A DNA stretch of 64,000 nt, taken from assembly GCA_003117195.1 (NCBI GenBank), contig BDSI01000012.1, positions 1,567,928 through 1,631,927 on the forward strand. Reading direction: 5' to 3'. Shown here piece after piece: positions 48,279-57,736 of the stretch. Within the stretch, counting starts at the first letter, position 1. Every line of letters starts with the position of its first letter. Source of the stretch: Eudorina sp. 2006-703-Eu-15. Its lineage: Eukaryota > Chlorophyta > Chlorophyceae > Chlamydomonadales > Volvocaceae. The notes under the pieces were generated by a model. It saw nothing but the letters and a program-made list of their open reading frames with translations. It searched no databases and was not told where the DNA came from. The position numbers and the translations under genes were made by a program.

Positions 48279-51200
48279 TCAGTAGTAATCGCTCTGCAGC
48301 CAGTCCTCCAGGTCCGAGTCCGCCTGGCTGGGGCCGGGCCCCGCCGCCTTCCCGCCGTCGCCGAGCCCTTCCCCCTGCCCCAGCCCCTGCCCCTGCCCCA
48401 GCCCCTGCCCCTGTCCAGACCCACTGCCCAGACCCGTCCAGTCCGACATCGCGTCCGCCTCCGAGCCTGGCTGCCACCCCGCCGGCTGCCCCCAGTGCTG
48501 CGGCCATACCAGCGGCTGCGGTGCCCCCGCCGCCGCCCCCGCCCCCGCCCCCGCCAGCCCATCCCGAGGGTCCGCCCGGCCGTCTCTCGCCAGCGCCCTC
48601 TCCGCGGCGGCTCTCAGCAACTCCATCCACCCCGCGGCACCCCTGCCGCCGCCGCCGCCGCCGCGCGTTGCCGACGCCCGATTCCCTGCCTCCGCCACCT
48701 GCCCCTCCGGACTCACCCCAACCCACCGCCCCGCTGCTTCGGGGCGCTGTGATGGGCGGCTCAGCCCCGCTGGTGCTGCGATCCGCGGGGACCGGGGGTC
48801 GAAGCCCAGAGCCGAGAGGAACGCAGATGCCAGCGGCGGCAACCCCATCTCGCCTGCGTTCCCAACCCCCGACTCGCTGCCACCGCTGCCACCACGGCCG
48901 CCGCCACCACCCGCTTGCGTCCCCCTGGACCTCGATTCGGAGGGAGAAGCAGCTCCCGGGAGATCCCCGCCGCTGGGCACCGCTCCCTCCGCTCCCGTCG
49001 CCGCCCCCGCAGCTGCCGTACGATCGGGCAAGCCCAGGTCACGCCCCGCGGCGTCCGTCACCCTTCCCGCGGTGCCGACCCCAACCCATGGGCCGCCCAC
49101 CGCCGCCGCCGACCCCGCCGTCGCCGTCGCCGTCATCGTCGCCGCCGCCGCCGCGTCCGTCACCCGTCCCGCGCGGCTCATCGCCGACGCCGCGTCCAGC
49201 TGCCGCCACAGGTCCGCCTCCAGACCCGACATCGCCGAGTCCGCGCGGGCCGACCCACGGGCCACCCGGCGGCCCTGAGAGTCGCGCTCCGGCTGCCCCA
49301 GCAGCGCCTCCGGCGAGTCCCCTCTCATGTTGAAGGTGCCGCCCAGCGTGCCCTGGGCGTACTGATCCGCACCGCCGCCGCCGTCGGTGGTGCCGCCGCT
49401 GCCGTCGGTGGTTCCGCCTCCGGCGGCGTTGGCCGCGGGGCGTTGCTGCCGAGGCGCGGCGGCGGCGGCGCCGCCGCCGGCCGACCCCGGCGCCGCCCGG
49501 CCTAGCATGTGGGAGGCGAGGAGGCGGTGTAGGGAGGCGTTACGCCGCCAGTCCGCCAGCTGCGCCGCCAGCGTCAACACATCGGGCAGGGCCATGGTCT
49601 CGGAGCCACCTGTGCCGCTGGCCGCGGAATCACTGCGATCACCACCGCCGCCGATGCTACCGCCGCCGACGCTGCTGCCGCCTACGCCCGCAGCCAGGTT
49701 CTGCCCCGCGGGTGGCGCCTCGGCGGCGGCCGGCCCCGTGGGTCGTCGGCGCGGCTTCCGTACATTCCAGACCTCCACCGGAGCACCGTTGGTGTCGTCG
49801 TCAGCTGCGGCGGTGGCGGCGGTGGCGACTCTCCCACTTCCGGTGGCCTCGTCGGGTGCTGCCCCTGGAGCAGCTGCCAGCCCCGCCGCGGGCGCGGTTG
49901 CGGTTGTGGCGGCTCCGCTGGCTTCCAAGGTCGCCGCGACGCCGGGCGCCGCCATTGCGGCCGCCCCACGGGTCACTGAAGCAGACGGGTCAATGGCGGC
50001 TGTCGCGCGGAGGTCGCCGGGAACGAAGGACCCATGGGACTGAGATTGTACGGCGCCGCCGCTGGAACCCGTGCCGGTGCCGTATCCGTCCCGTGGGGAT
50101 GTCGCCGGCTCCGTACCCGTGGCGCGCTGGCCGCCACCTCCACCTCCGCCACCGCCACCTCCGCCGTGGGCAGTGGGATCCGTGCCGGTGGCGGCTGCGG
50201 AGGTGGCGGCGGCGGCGTTGGACGAGCTCCCCTTCGCCTGGCCGCCGTCGGCGCTGCGCATGCCGGCGCCGATGCCGCCACGGTTGTCCCAACCGTTAGC
50301 GTTCAGGGCGGCTGTCCACCCGGGTGGGGCGGTGGGCAGCACCAGGTTCACGGCGATGCGGTCTAACTCGAAGGACAGGAACTGCACCAGGTAGGCGTAC
50401 CAGCTGGAGGGCCGGGAGGGAGGGAGGGGGCAGTGAAAACCGCGGGGCAGGTAGGAAGAGGCGGAAGGGGGGGGCGCGGGTTCAGAGCGGTGTCTGTGAC
50501 CGGTTCCGACACATACCCGAGCCGTACGACATACCAATACGACACCGTACATCGCGTTACGATGAGGCAAGCATATCGCGCAGCAGCTGGCGCGAAGCGA
50601 GGCATGGCCAGCGATGTACTACTGCTTGCAGCGTTATGTAAACGACGACGCACCAGCGTACAACAGTGTACGATTGTACGACATTGTACGGAAGGAATGT
50701 ACACAGTCTTCCACGGTGTGCGGGAATGTGACCCACCGGATGACCCCGAACTCTTGCAGGATTCGCCGGGCGTTGAGATTGAAGCCCAGCCACACCCGGG
50801 TCAGGTTAACCCCCACACCCGCCTGGTACACGGCCGGCGAAGGGCCCAGGTAGCCGCCGACCCGTGGGCCCAGCGGCACCACCTTGCGGTACGACACCCC
50901 GCTCACGACACAGCCGGATCTGTACGGCAGGTTGCACGTGAGCGGCGATGCCGTCAGTTGTACGGACGGCTGCGCGCAGGTGACGGTACCGTCGGTGGGG
51001 GACACGGTGCAGTTGCCGCCGAGGACCCCGAAGCTGTACACGGGCCCTATGCAGCCCGCGGGGATCAAGGCTCCAGGGACGGCGGCGGGCCCCGTGACAA
51101 ACAGCTCAGACAGCCTGTGTGAGGCGTGTGGCGTGGCGGGGGCCGGGAGGCGAGGGTGTGAGCGTGAGGCGGTGGAGCCATACAGGGAGAAGTGGGGAAG

Positions 51201-52667
51201 AGCGCCGCCACCTAGCGACGCAAGCAGACACGCAAAGAGGCAGATTGCGGCAGGTTGCGTTGTCGTACAGGTGATGTATGCCGTACCTGTCCAGCGCGTC
51301 GTACCCCACGGGCGCCACCACCGTACGATCCAGCCGGGCGCGCTGTGGCGGGCGCAGCAGCTCTATGGGCCTTGTGAGCTGGTTGGGCAGGGACTCGGAC
51401 ACGTAGCCGTAGAAGGGGAAGTTGAACAGACTTGGCGCATATGTGAGCAGGCGGCGGCGGCGGCGGCGGTGGCGGCGGTGGCGGTGGCGGGGCCGTGGAG
51501 GGTTCAACGGCGGGTTGTAGGAGGTACGTTGCGGAGAGTTACGGGCAGCAGCATCGTCGGAGGTGGGGGTCACAGAGCTGCTGCTACTCGCCGTACTGCG
51601 CCCCGGTCCCCCACCGCACGACCCCACCCGCATGGCCCCACCAAAGGGGACGGGGTATAACGCGGTGGGAACTGCCCCGGAGGTTCAGCTCTGCTGCTGC
51701 TGCTGCTGGCGCTTTCACGGACGGGGGCGGCTGCTCCGTCCCTCCTAGTCGCCCCGGGGGCCCCCGCCCTCCACCCTCACCTCAGGGTCGAGCCTCCGAC
51801 CCCGCGGCCGGCCCCAGACCACTCGGGGGACCCCCCCACTCCATGGGGTAGTACCCTCCCGAACCCCCCCTAGTAGTAAACGCACTCACAAGGCCCACGG
51901 GGACGCGACACGACCCACCGATTGAACACGGCCCTAATGATGAGGTCGTCGAGCTGCCCCGGGGTGGTCACCGCCAGGCCGCCGTAGCCGAAGGGGAAGC
52001 CGCCGAAGGTGACCGGACTGACCGGCGGCACGGGGAAGGTGGCGCCGCGGCCGCCGTCGCCGCCGCCGAACACCGCCCGCCGCGCCGCAGCGCCGCCGCG
52101 TGCACTGCCGCCGCCCCCAGCCCCAGCCCCAGCCCCAGCCCCGCCGCGACCATCGCCGTCAGCCGCATCCCCGTCCCCGCCGCGGCTGCTGTCCGCAGCT
52201 CTGTCGCTTTCGACAGACTGTCTGACCTCTTTGGAGGGGCTGCGGCCGCCCGGTGTGCCATTGGCGGAGACGACGGCGGCGGCGGCGACGGCGGCCCGCG
52301 TGGGCGCTGCTGCCGCTCCGGATGGCGGTGCCGGGTCATCGTAGGCGGAGGCGCTGCCCTCCGACTGGCGGCCGGAGGATCCGCGGGACGATGCGGGTTG
52401 TGTCCGGGGTTGATTTGCTGCAGCTGGTGCGGCGGCGGCGGCGGCGGCGGCGGGACGCGGGGGACTGACGGCCGAGGCCGCGGGGGCGCCGCCCCGGGTC
52501 CGGTCGCACCCGCCGACTGCCACGAGCACCAACAGGATGAGAACCCGCAGCCGCAAGCCGAGATGCAGGCGAGACCCTGAACGGCAGGCGGGCCTGTTGT
52601 GCCATAGGCGATAGGCGCCCGGGGGGCGGCGGGGCGTTGCTGTCCATGCGGCTAGCACGGGAAGCAT
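48279..52667 (-). CDS. Unknown secreted or membrane-anchored protein, copy A
   Basis: Exons: 52667-51890, one ending at 51287 (about 144 bases or longer), 51114-50737 and 50403-48279. The last three join in phase; the junction after exon 1 does not and may hide a small exon. The N-terminus MLPVLAAWTATP is followed by a hydrophobic segment (LRVLILLVLVAVGG, about residues 40-53), fitting a signal peptide or anchor. After a low-complexity linker come PVTFGGFPFGYGGLAVTT, LFNFPFYGYVSESLPNQLTR, a Cys-containing part (LIPAGCIGPVYSFGVLGG, then LTASPLTCNLPYRSGC) and VNLTRVWLGFNLNARRIL, then WYAYLVQFLSFELDRIAVNL. The remaining 650 residues are Ala/Gly/Ser-rich. No known family was recognised. An almost identical but broken copy lies at 55.9-63.2 kb. 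Confidence 0.65.
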
Positions 52668-54328
52668 CTAGTACCGGTAATCAGCATCTAGGGTGGGGTT
52701 GGTGTCCAGGGACTGGAATTCCACCTGCAAACTCCCGCAGCTGCGAGCGAGGGCGACCATTAGGTGTGGGGAGCCCGGCAGCTGCCTTTAGGTTTGCCTC
52801 GAGTGTGGGTGTTGGGGCAGGTCTGGGGGCGATCCACATGCGACTTGAGCTGGTCCGAATCGTACAGGCAGTACACGGTTTACAGTTGGCAACCGGAGGA
52901 ATATCGGTGCGGTGTGGACAGAGCCGTAGCGTGGCCCCGTGGAAATCCAGGCAGGCTTCAGCAGCCTGTGCACCTGCTGGGCCGTACGTGTTGATGCGTC
53001 GTTTTCAAGAGGAACAGCATAGAGGAAAGTCCGGAGGCAGTAGATTAAGGCCCTTAACCGTTGCAAGACAAGGCAGAGCGGGCCTGCAGGCAAGGTTCCG
53101 TCATGTGTGGCCTTTGGGCAGCATCCGGGCAAAGGTGGGAGCCGGGCGGGAGGGAGCTGTCACAGCGCAATGATGTTGTCAAGTGTTTGGAAACTCGTGC
53201 GAGTTTGTTTTGTTAGGTGAGCTCTGGAAAGCTGAAATGGATGCGCTTCTGCTGCGTTGGTTGCGTGCGCCGATATTTGCGTTAGTTCTGAGTTGACACT
53301 CAAGTTTTTGTTGCCGCTTGCCGTATGCTACCTCCACACGGGGTGTATTCCCTAGTCCACGTGAGGCCGCAGCGTTAAAAGCAGTGCTGCAGCCCTTGCC
53401 GACCGCAAGTTGCGGTCCTTAGCGCTGCTTGCTCGATTTGGCCCGGTACCGTTCTATAGAGTTACGACACGTGGGGTAGTTGTAGGGTAATGCGCATGAC
53501 ACGCCGTGACCCACTGAGGCGGCGGTCCGACTCTCCCCGGCCCCTTTGTTCTCGCTCTTCGGACCCCATCACCCTCCGACGGAACTTAACAGAGGGGCGC
53601 CCGGGCCCTCCGTAGGTGGCTTATGGTCCTCGTGGCCCGTGGCTCCTGGTGGGGTCTTGGTGGTTGCGGCCCGTGGTCTGCTTTTGGTGGACCATGCTGT
53701 CCGGGCCTTGAGACTGTCGCTGGTATGAGCCGGCTGCCTTGAAACACTTTTGGAACAGAGGGGCCGGGGTGATGCGGTCCGAAGGAATGGACACCCTCTT
53801 TGAACCAGGGTACAAAGCGCCGGTGCCAGTGATGTTCCTTGACGGACCCGCACCCCCGCATGCGAGGAGGTGCGAGGGAATGCGTGCGGCCAATGCATTG
53901 GCTGGCCCGCACACCTGTAACGCGATTGCAGCGCAGCAGGGTGTACTCGTCCGAGGGGCATTGACGACTCTGAATCACCCTTGCAAGACTGGGCTGAGGG
54001 CAGCACGCACAGCAACATACAGCAGGCAAACTACAGAGTTTATTGTGACGCGTCCACGAATGGTGGAAACAAAAGGTCCAGGACAGACCCGTGGGTCATA
54101 TGAACACCGCAGCACATGAACAACTTTCCACGAAGCTGTCGCATGCCACCTTCTTCACTGTGGGATTGAGCGTAAAGCAGATCACCAGCTTCAGTTTCAG
54201 CTTTTCGCGAGGATGTCGTAACATGCCGTAACTTCGGCGCGAATAGCTGCACGACGCAGAACTCCTACCGTCTTCCGTCTGCTTCGCTGGGAGTACAGAA
54301 CCTACAAGATCTGGCGCTGCCGCTGGAT
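52668..54328. other. Intergenic; left part duplicated upstream of MsrA
   Basis: 52668-52903 is similar to 63173-63407, so the upstream region of the secreted-protein gene was copied with it. From 52904 to 54328 no gene or repeat was recognised. Confidence 0.5.
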
Positions 54329-54329
54329 G

Positions 54330-54500
54330 GTTGGGGGAGCCCAGAATGGGTTGGGCGGGGCCAGAATGGGTTGGGGGAGCCCAGAATGGGTTGGGCGGGG
54401 CCCGAATGGGTTGGGCGGGGCCCGAATGGGTGTGGCGGGGCCAGAATGGGTTGGGCGGGGCCAGAATGGGTTGAGCGGGGCTAGAATGGGTTGCGCGGCT
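54330..54500. repeat. Tandem repeat of 20 bases, about eight units
   Basis: Variants of CCAGAATGGGTTGGGCGGGG repeat with a strict 20-base period. The differences cluster at two positions (A/C in the third base and GGCGGGG versus GGGGAGC). Confidence 0.9.
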
Positions 54501-54964
54501 TCTGAAGCCGGCGCTAAATAGGTACGTCAGCTCGCCGCGCGGGCAATGTTTGCAGCTTTTAGAACCTGCTTGAATGATTTGGCCATACATCGAAATCAGC
54601 TGCTATAATGGCGAAGGAAACTGAATATTGTACGTCGGCCGTACTATCTTAAGTGCAGGCGAACTCCCGCCTCTAGACGTATTAAGGTGTGACTTTTCAT
54701 AATATCTTGCTTATGGATATACTGCAGCATTCTGTTTCAGACATTTTCTTCTTAGTTTTGTCAAACTTCAAGAAAGCTTGTCACGGTAGCTTGTGAAGTG
54801 AAGTTTGTGCCTTATCGGTCATCGCCTGCAGCCTCTCCCATTATTCCGCTCTGAATTTTACTGGGAGCCGTAGGAGCTAGTAGGAAGACCAAACGCAGAA
54901 GCCTGTTGCGTCATATCTTTGATAAGCCCCGTGTAGCTAACCTGATATAAATAGGAATACTATA

Positions 54965-55666
54965 ATGGCTCAAACGTTGGCCTGGAGGGCAAAGCGGCAG
55001 AAGACCCAGGAGAATTGCGAGGCTCTGCAGACCCACTGCGTCCAGATGCTGAAGAAGCACAGCGAAGCTGTTGACGAAGCTGAGAGCGAATGCCCTAACC
55101 ATTTTCGCCATACCATGGGACAACTATCCACCATCTCGGGGCAGGTGGCAAGCCTTGCGTCGACCTGCAGTCAAGACCTGGTGAAACTCGAGAAGTCATA
55201 TGGAGATGCAATTAAGGAGTTAACAAGCGAGAAGGACGATGACCAGTTTGCGGTCAGGTACGAGGCTCCGAGCCTGGTTTCCAGCGCCCTCTTTGTGTGG
55301 TCAAGCTGCTTGAGACCTCATTCATGTGCTGTTACCTGCCCACACAGGCACCGCGACTACGTGGGAATGATTGAAGACATCAGCTTCGCGTACCTGCGGC
55401 TACGCGAACCCAAGTACAAACAGGCGCTGGCCGCTGGTGCGCAGCAAGTTGCGAACAAATCGGACTTGTTCAACTTGCTCAAATCGATGAAGTCCGCAGA
55501 GGAGCGTGACGACGAGGACATGACCGCTTTGTATCTCACCGATGCCAACCGCCTGCTTCGGGATGCCTGGGACGAGGCCATTAAAGCTAAGGGCCTGACG
55601 CTCGACGAGTACCGGGACCTCCGCAAGTTCAAGGACTGCTCAAACCGCGCCTGCCGCGAGGGCTGA
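54965..55666 (+). CDS. Coiled-coil protein of unknown function
   Basis: Two exons, 54965-55257 and 55348-55666 (203 residues). The 90-base intron is a multiple of three with no stop codon, so retention would keep the frame and add 30 residues. The start context is CTATAATGG. A TATAAAT lies at 54946-54952, very close to the ATG. The protein is highly charged and helical (ENCEALQTHCVQMLKKHSEA, VKLEKSYGDAIKEL, SDLFNLLKSMKSAEERDDED, LDEYRDLRKFKDC), with no membrane segment or known motif. The final residues CREG and the TGA stop lie within dispersed repeat R. Codon use is less GC-biased than in most neighbours. It might be a cytoskeletal or flagellar protein, but nothing in the sequence proves this. 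Confidence 0.6.
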   Translation: MAQTLAWRAKRQKTQENCEALQTHCVQMLKKHSEAVDEAESECPNHFRHTMGQLSTISGQVASLASTCSQDLVKLEKSYGDAIKELTSEKDDDQFAVRYEAPSLVSSALFVWSSCLRPHSCAVTCPHRHRDYVGMIEDISFAYLRLREPKYKQALAAGAQQVANKSDLFNLLKSMKSAEERDDEDMTALYLTDANRLLRDAWDEAIKAKGLTLDEYRDLRKFKDCSNRACREG

Positions 55667-55883
55667 TCCGGGTGTAGGTGCTGGTGCGGCAGGCTGTGGT
55701 GTGGTGCAGCGGGTGATGCCGAGTGGCTGAGTGTTGCAGGGGTTGGCGGTGCGTGGGGCAGTTGCGCTGTGACTGTGTTTAGAGAAGAGACCCGCGCCTG
55801 GAGACCCGCTGTCTCGTGTGTGTTTGTGGGGCCTAACGGGCGAGGCAGCCGTACAGCTGTATCGTTATGAGGGCCGTGTAAGG
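55655..55883 (+). repeat. Dispersed repeat R, copy 2, containing a stop codon
   Basis: Highly similar to 46610-46838. Here it supplies the last codons and the TGA (55664-55666) of the coiled-coil gene. Its end contains TGTAA within a perfect GAGGGCC/GGCCCTC hairpin. Confidence 0.85.
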
Positions 55884-57232
55884 CCCTCAAGGTCAGAGGT
55901 GCGGGTATGCGGGCGCGGTTGCGGTTATGGCGGCTCCGCTGGCTTCCAGTGTCGCCGCGCCGCCGGGCGCCGCCATTGCGGCCGCCCCACGGGTCACTTC
56001 AACAGACGGGTCAACGACGGCTGTCGCGCGGAGGTCGCCGGGAACGAAGGACCCATGGGACTCAGATTGTACGGCGCCGCCGCTGGAACCCGTGCCGGTG
56101 CCGTATCCGTCCCGTGGGGATGTCGCCGGCTCCGTACCCGGGGCGCGCTGGCCGCCACCTCCGCCGCCGCCACCGCCACCTCCGCCGCGGGCAGTGGGAT
56201 CCGTGCCGGTGGCGGCGGCGGAGGTGGCGGCGGCGGCGTTGGACGAGCTCCCCTGCGCCTGGCCGCCGTCGGCGCTGCGCATGCCGGCGCCGATGCCGCC
56301 ATGGTTGCCCCAACCGTTAGCGTTCAGGGCGGCTGTCCACCCGGGTGGGGCGGTGGGCAGCACCAGGTTCACGGCGATGCGGTCTAACTCGAAGGACAGG
56401 AACTGTACCAGGAAGGCGTACCAGCTGGAGGGCCGGGAGGGAGGGAGGGGGCAGTGAACATCGCGGGGCAGGTAGGAAGAGGCGGAAGGGGGGGCCGCGG
56501 GTTCAGAGTGGTTTCTGTGATGATCGGAGTGATAGTAAGCCGTACAGCTGTATCGTTATGAGGGCCGTGTAAGGCCCTCAAGGTCAGGAGGTGCGGGTAT
56601 GCGGTTGCGGTTGTGGCGGCTCCGCTGGCTTCAAGTGTCGCCGCGCCGCCGGGCGCCGCCATTGCGGCCGCCCCACGGGTCACTTCAACAGACGGGTCAA
56701 CGACGGCTGTCGCGCGGAGGTCGCCGGGAACGAAGGACCCATGGGACTCAGATTGTACGGCGCCGCCGCTGGAACCCGTGCCGGTGCCGTATCCGTCCCG
56801 TGGGGATGTCGCCGGCTCCGTACCCGGGGCGCGCTGGCCGCCACCTCCGCCGCCGCCACCGCCACCTCCGCCGCGGGCAGTGGGATCCGTGCCGGTGGCG
56901 GCGGCGGAGGTGGCGGCGGCGGCGTTGGACGAGCTCCCCTGCGCCTGGCCGCCGTCGGCGCTGCGCATGCCGGCGCCGATGCCGCCATGGTTGCCTCAAC
57001 CGTTAGCGTTCAGGGCGGCTGTCCACCCGGGTGGGGCGGTGGGCAGCACCAGGTTCACGGCGATGCGGTCTAACTCGAAGGACAGGAACTGTACCAGGTA
57101 GGCGTACCAGCTGGAGGGCCGGGAGGGAGGGAGGGAGGGGGCAGTGAACATCGCGGGGCAGGTAGGAAGAGGCGGAAGGGGGGGCCGCGGGTTCAGAGTG
57201 GTTTCTGTGATGATCGGAGTGATAGTAAGCCG
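55848..57232. repeat. Tandem duplication of a unit of about 691 bases
   Basis: Unit 1 (55848-56538) and unit 2 (56539-57232) are nearly identical. Each starts at the GCCGTACAGCTGTATCG end of repeat R and runs into antisense sequence of the last exon and intron of the secreted-protein gene. The junction sequence is GATAGTAAGCCG. Confidence 0.88.
55877..55881 (+). terminator. TGTAA polyadenylation signal in a hairpin loop
   Basis: The loop of GAGGGCC-GTGTAA-GGCCCTC, 211 bases after the coiled-coil gene stop. The same element recurs at 56568-56572. Confidence 0.5.
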
Positions 57233-57289
57233 GTTCCGACCCATACCTGAGCCGTACGACATACCAGTACGACACCGACAGTAGGACAA

Positions 57290-57353
57290 GGGTTTAGGGT
57301 TTAGGGTTTTCTAGGGTTTACCCTAAACCCTAACCCTAAAACCCGTTCAAATT
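57290..57353. repeat. Head-to-head telomere-like repeats
   Basis: GGGTTTAGGGTTTAGGG and one more degenerate unit on the plus strand, then CCCTAAACCCTAACCC. The two arms face each other. The TTTAGGG form is the plant-like telomere repeat. The array sits within 15 bases of where the match to copy A ends. Confidence 0.85.
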
Positions 57354-57736
57354 GGCCACCCAGTCGCGCTATTGGGCCGGTTATCAAGAGTGTATCCCTA
57401 CCGCATACAATTGTAAGTTACTCGCCAGTCTCATTGTTGCGCCTGCCTCCGTCTCCCGTGTCTCTCTCAATCCTGCCGTACCGTACTACAGTCCGAGCAT
57501 TGAAACATAGTGCAATGGTTGCTTCAGCATAAACATGTGTCCCGTACTCGTCGCTAACATTGTGTGGGTCGTGCCATTACGCGCGCTGCCTCACTATTTG
57601 CTCACCCCGAATATCGTTCTGTCGCCATTAACTGATATATTACCGTTTCGGGTGGGCGCCCCATACACACCGCGCAGCGGCTTCACGACCCCCACTACAC
57701 CCCTGGCTAGGGCGGCCTCCTTTCCGGACAGCCCTC
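57354..57736. other. Non-coding part of the inserted block
   Basis: It lies between the telomere-like repeats and the stop codon of the reverse transcriptase frame. It has no counterpart in copy A and is presumably retroelement sequence. No other feature is seen. Confidence 0.4.
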
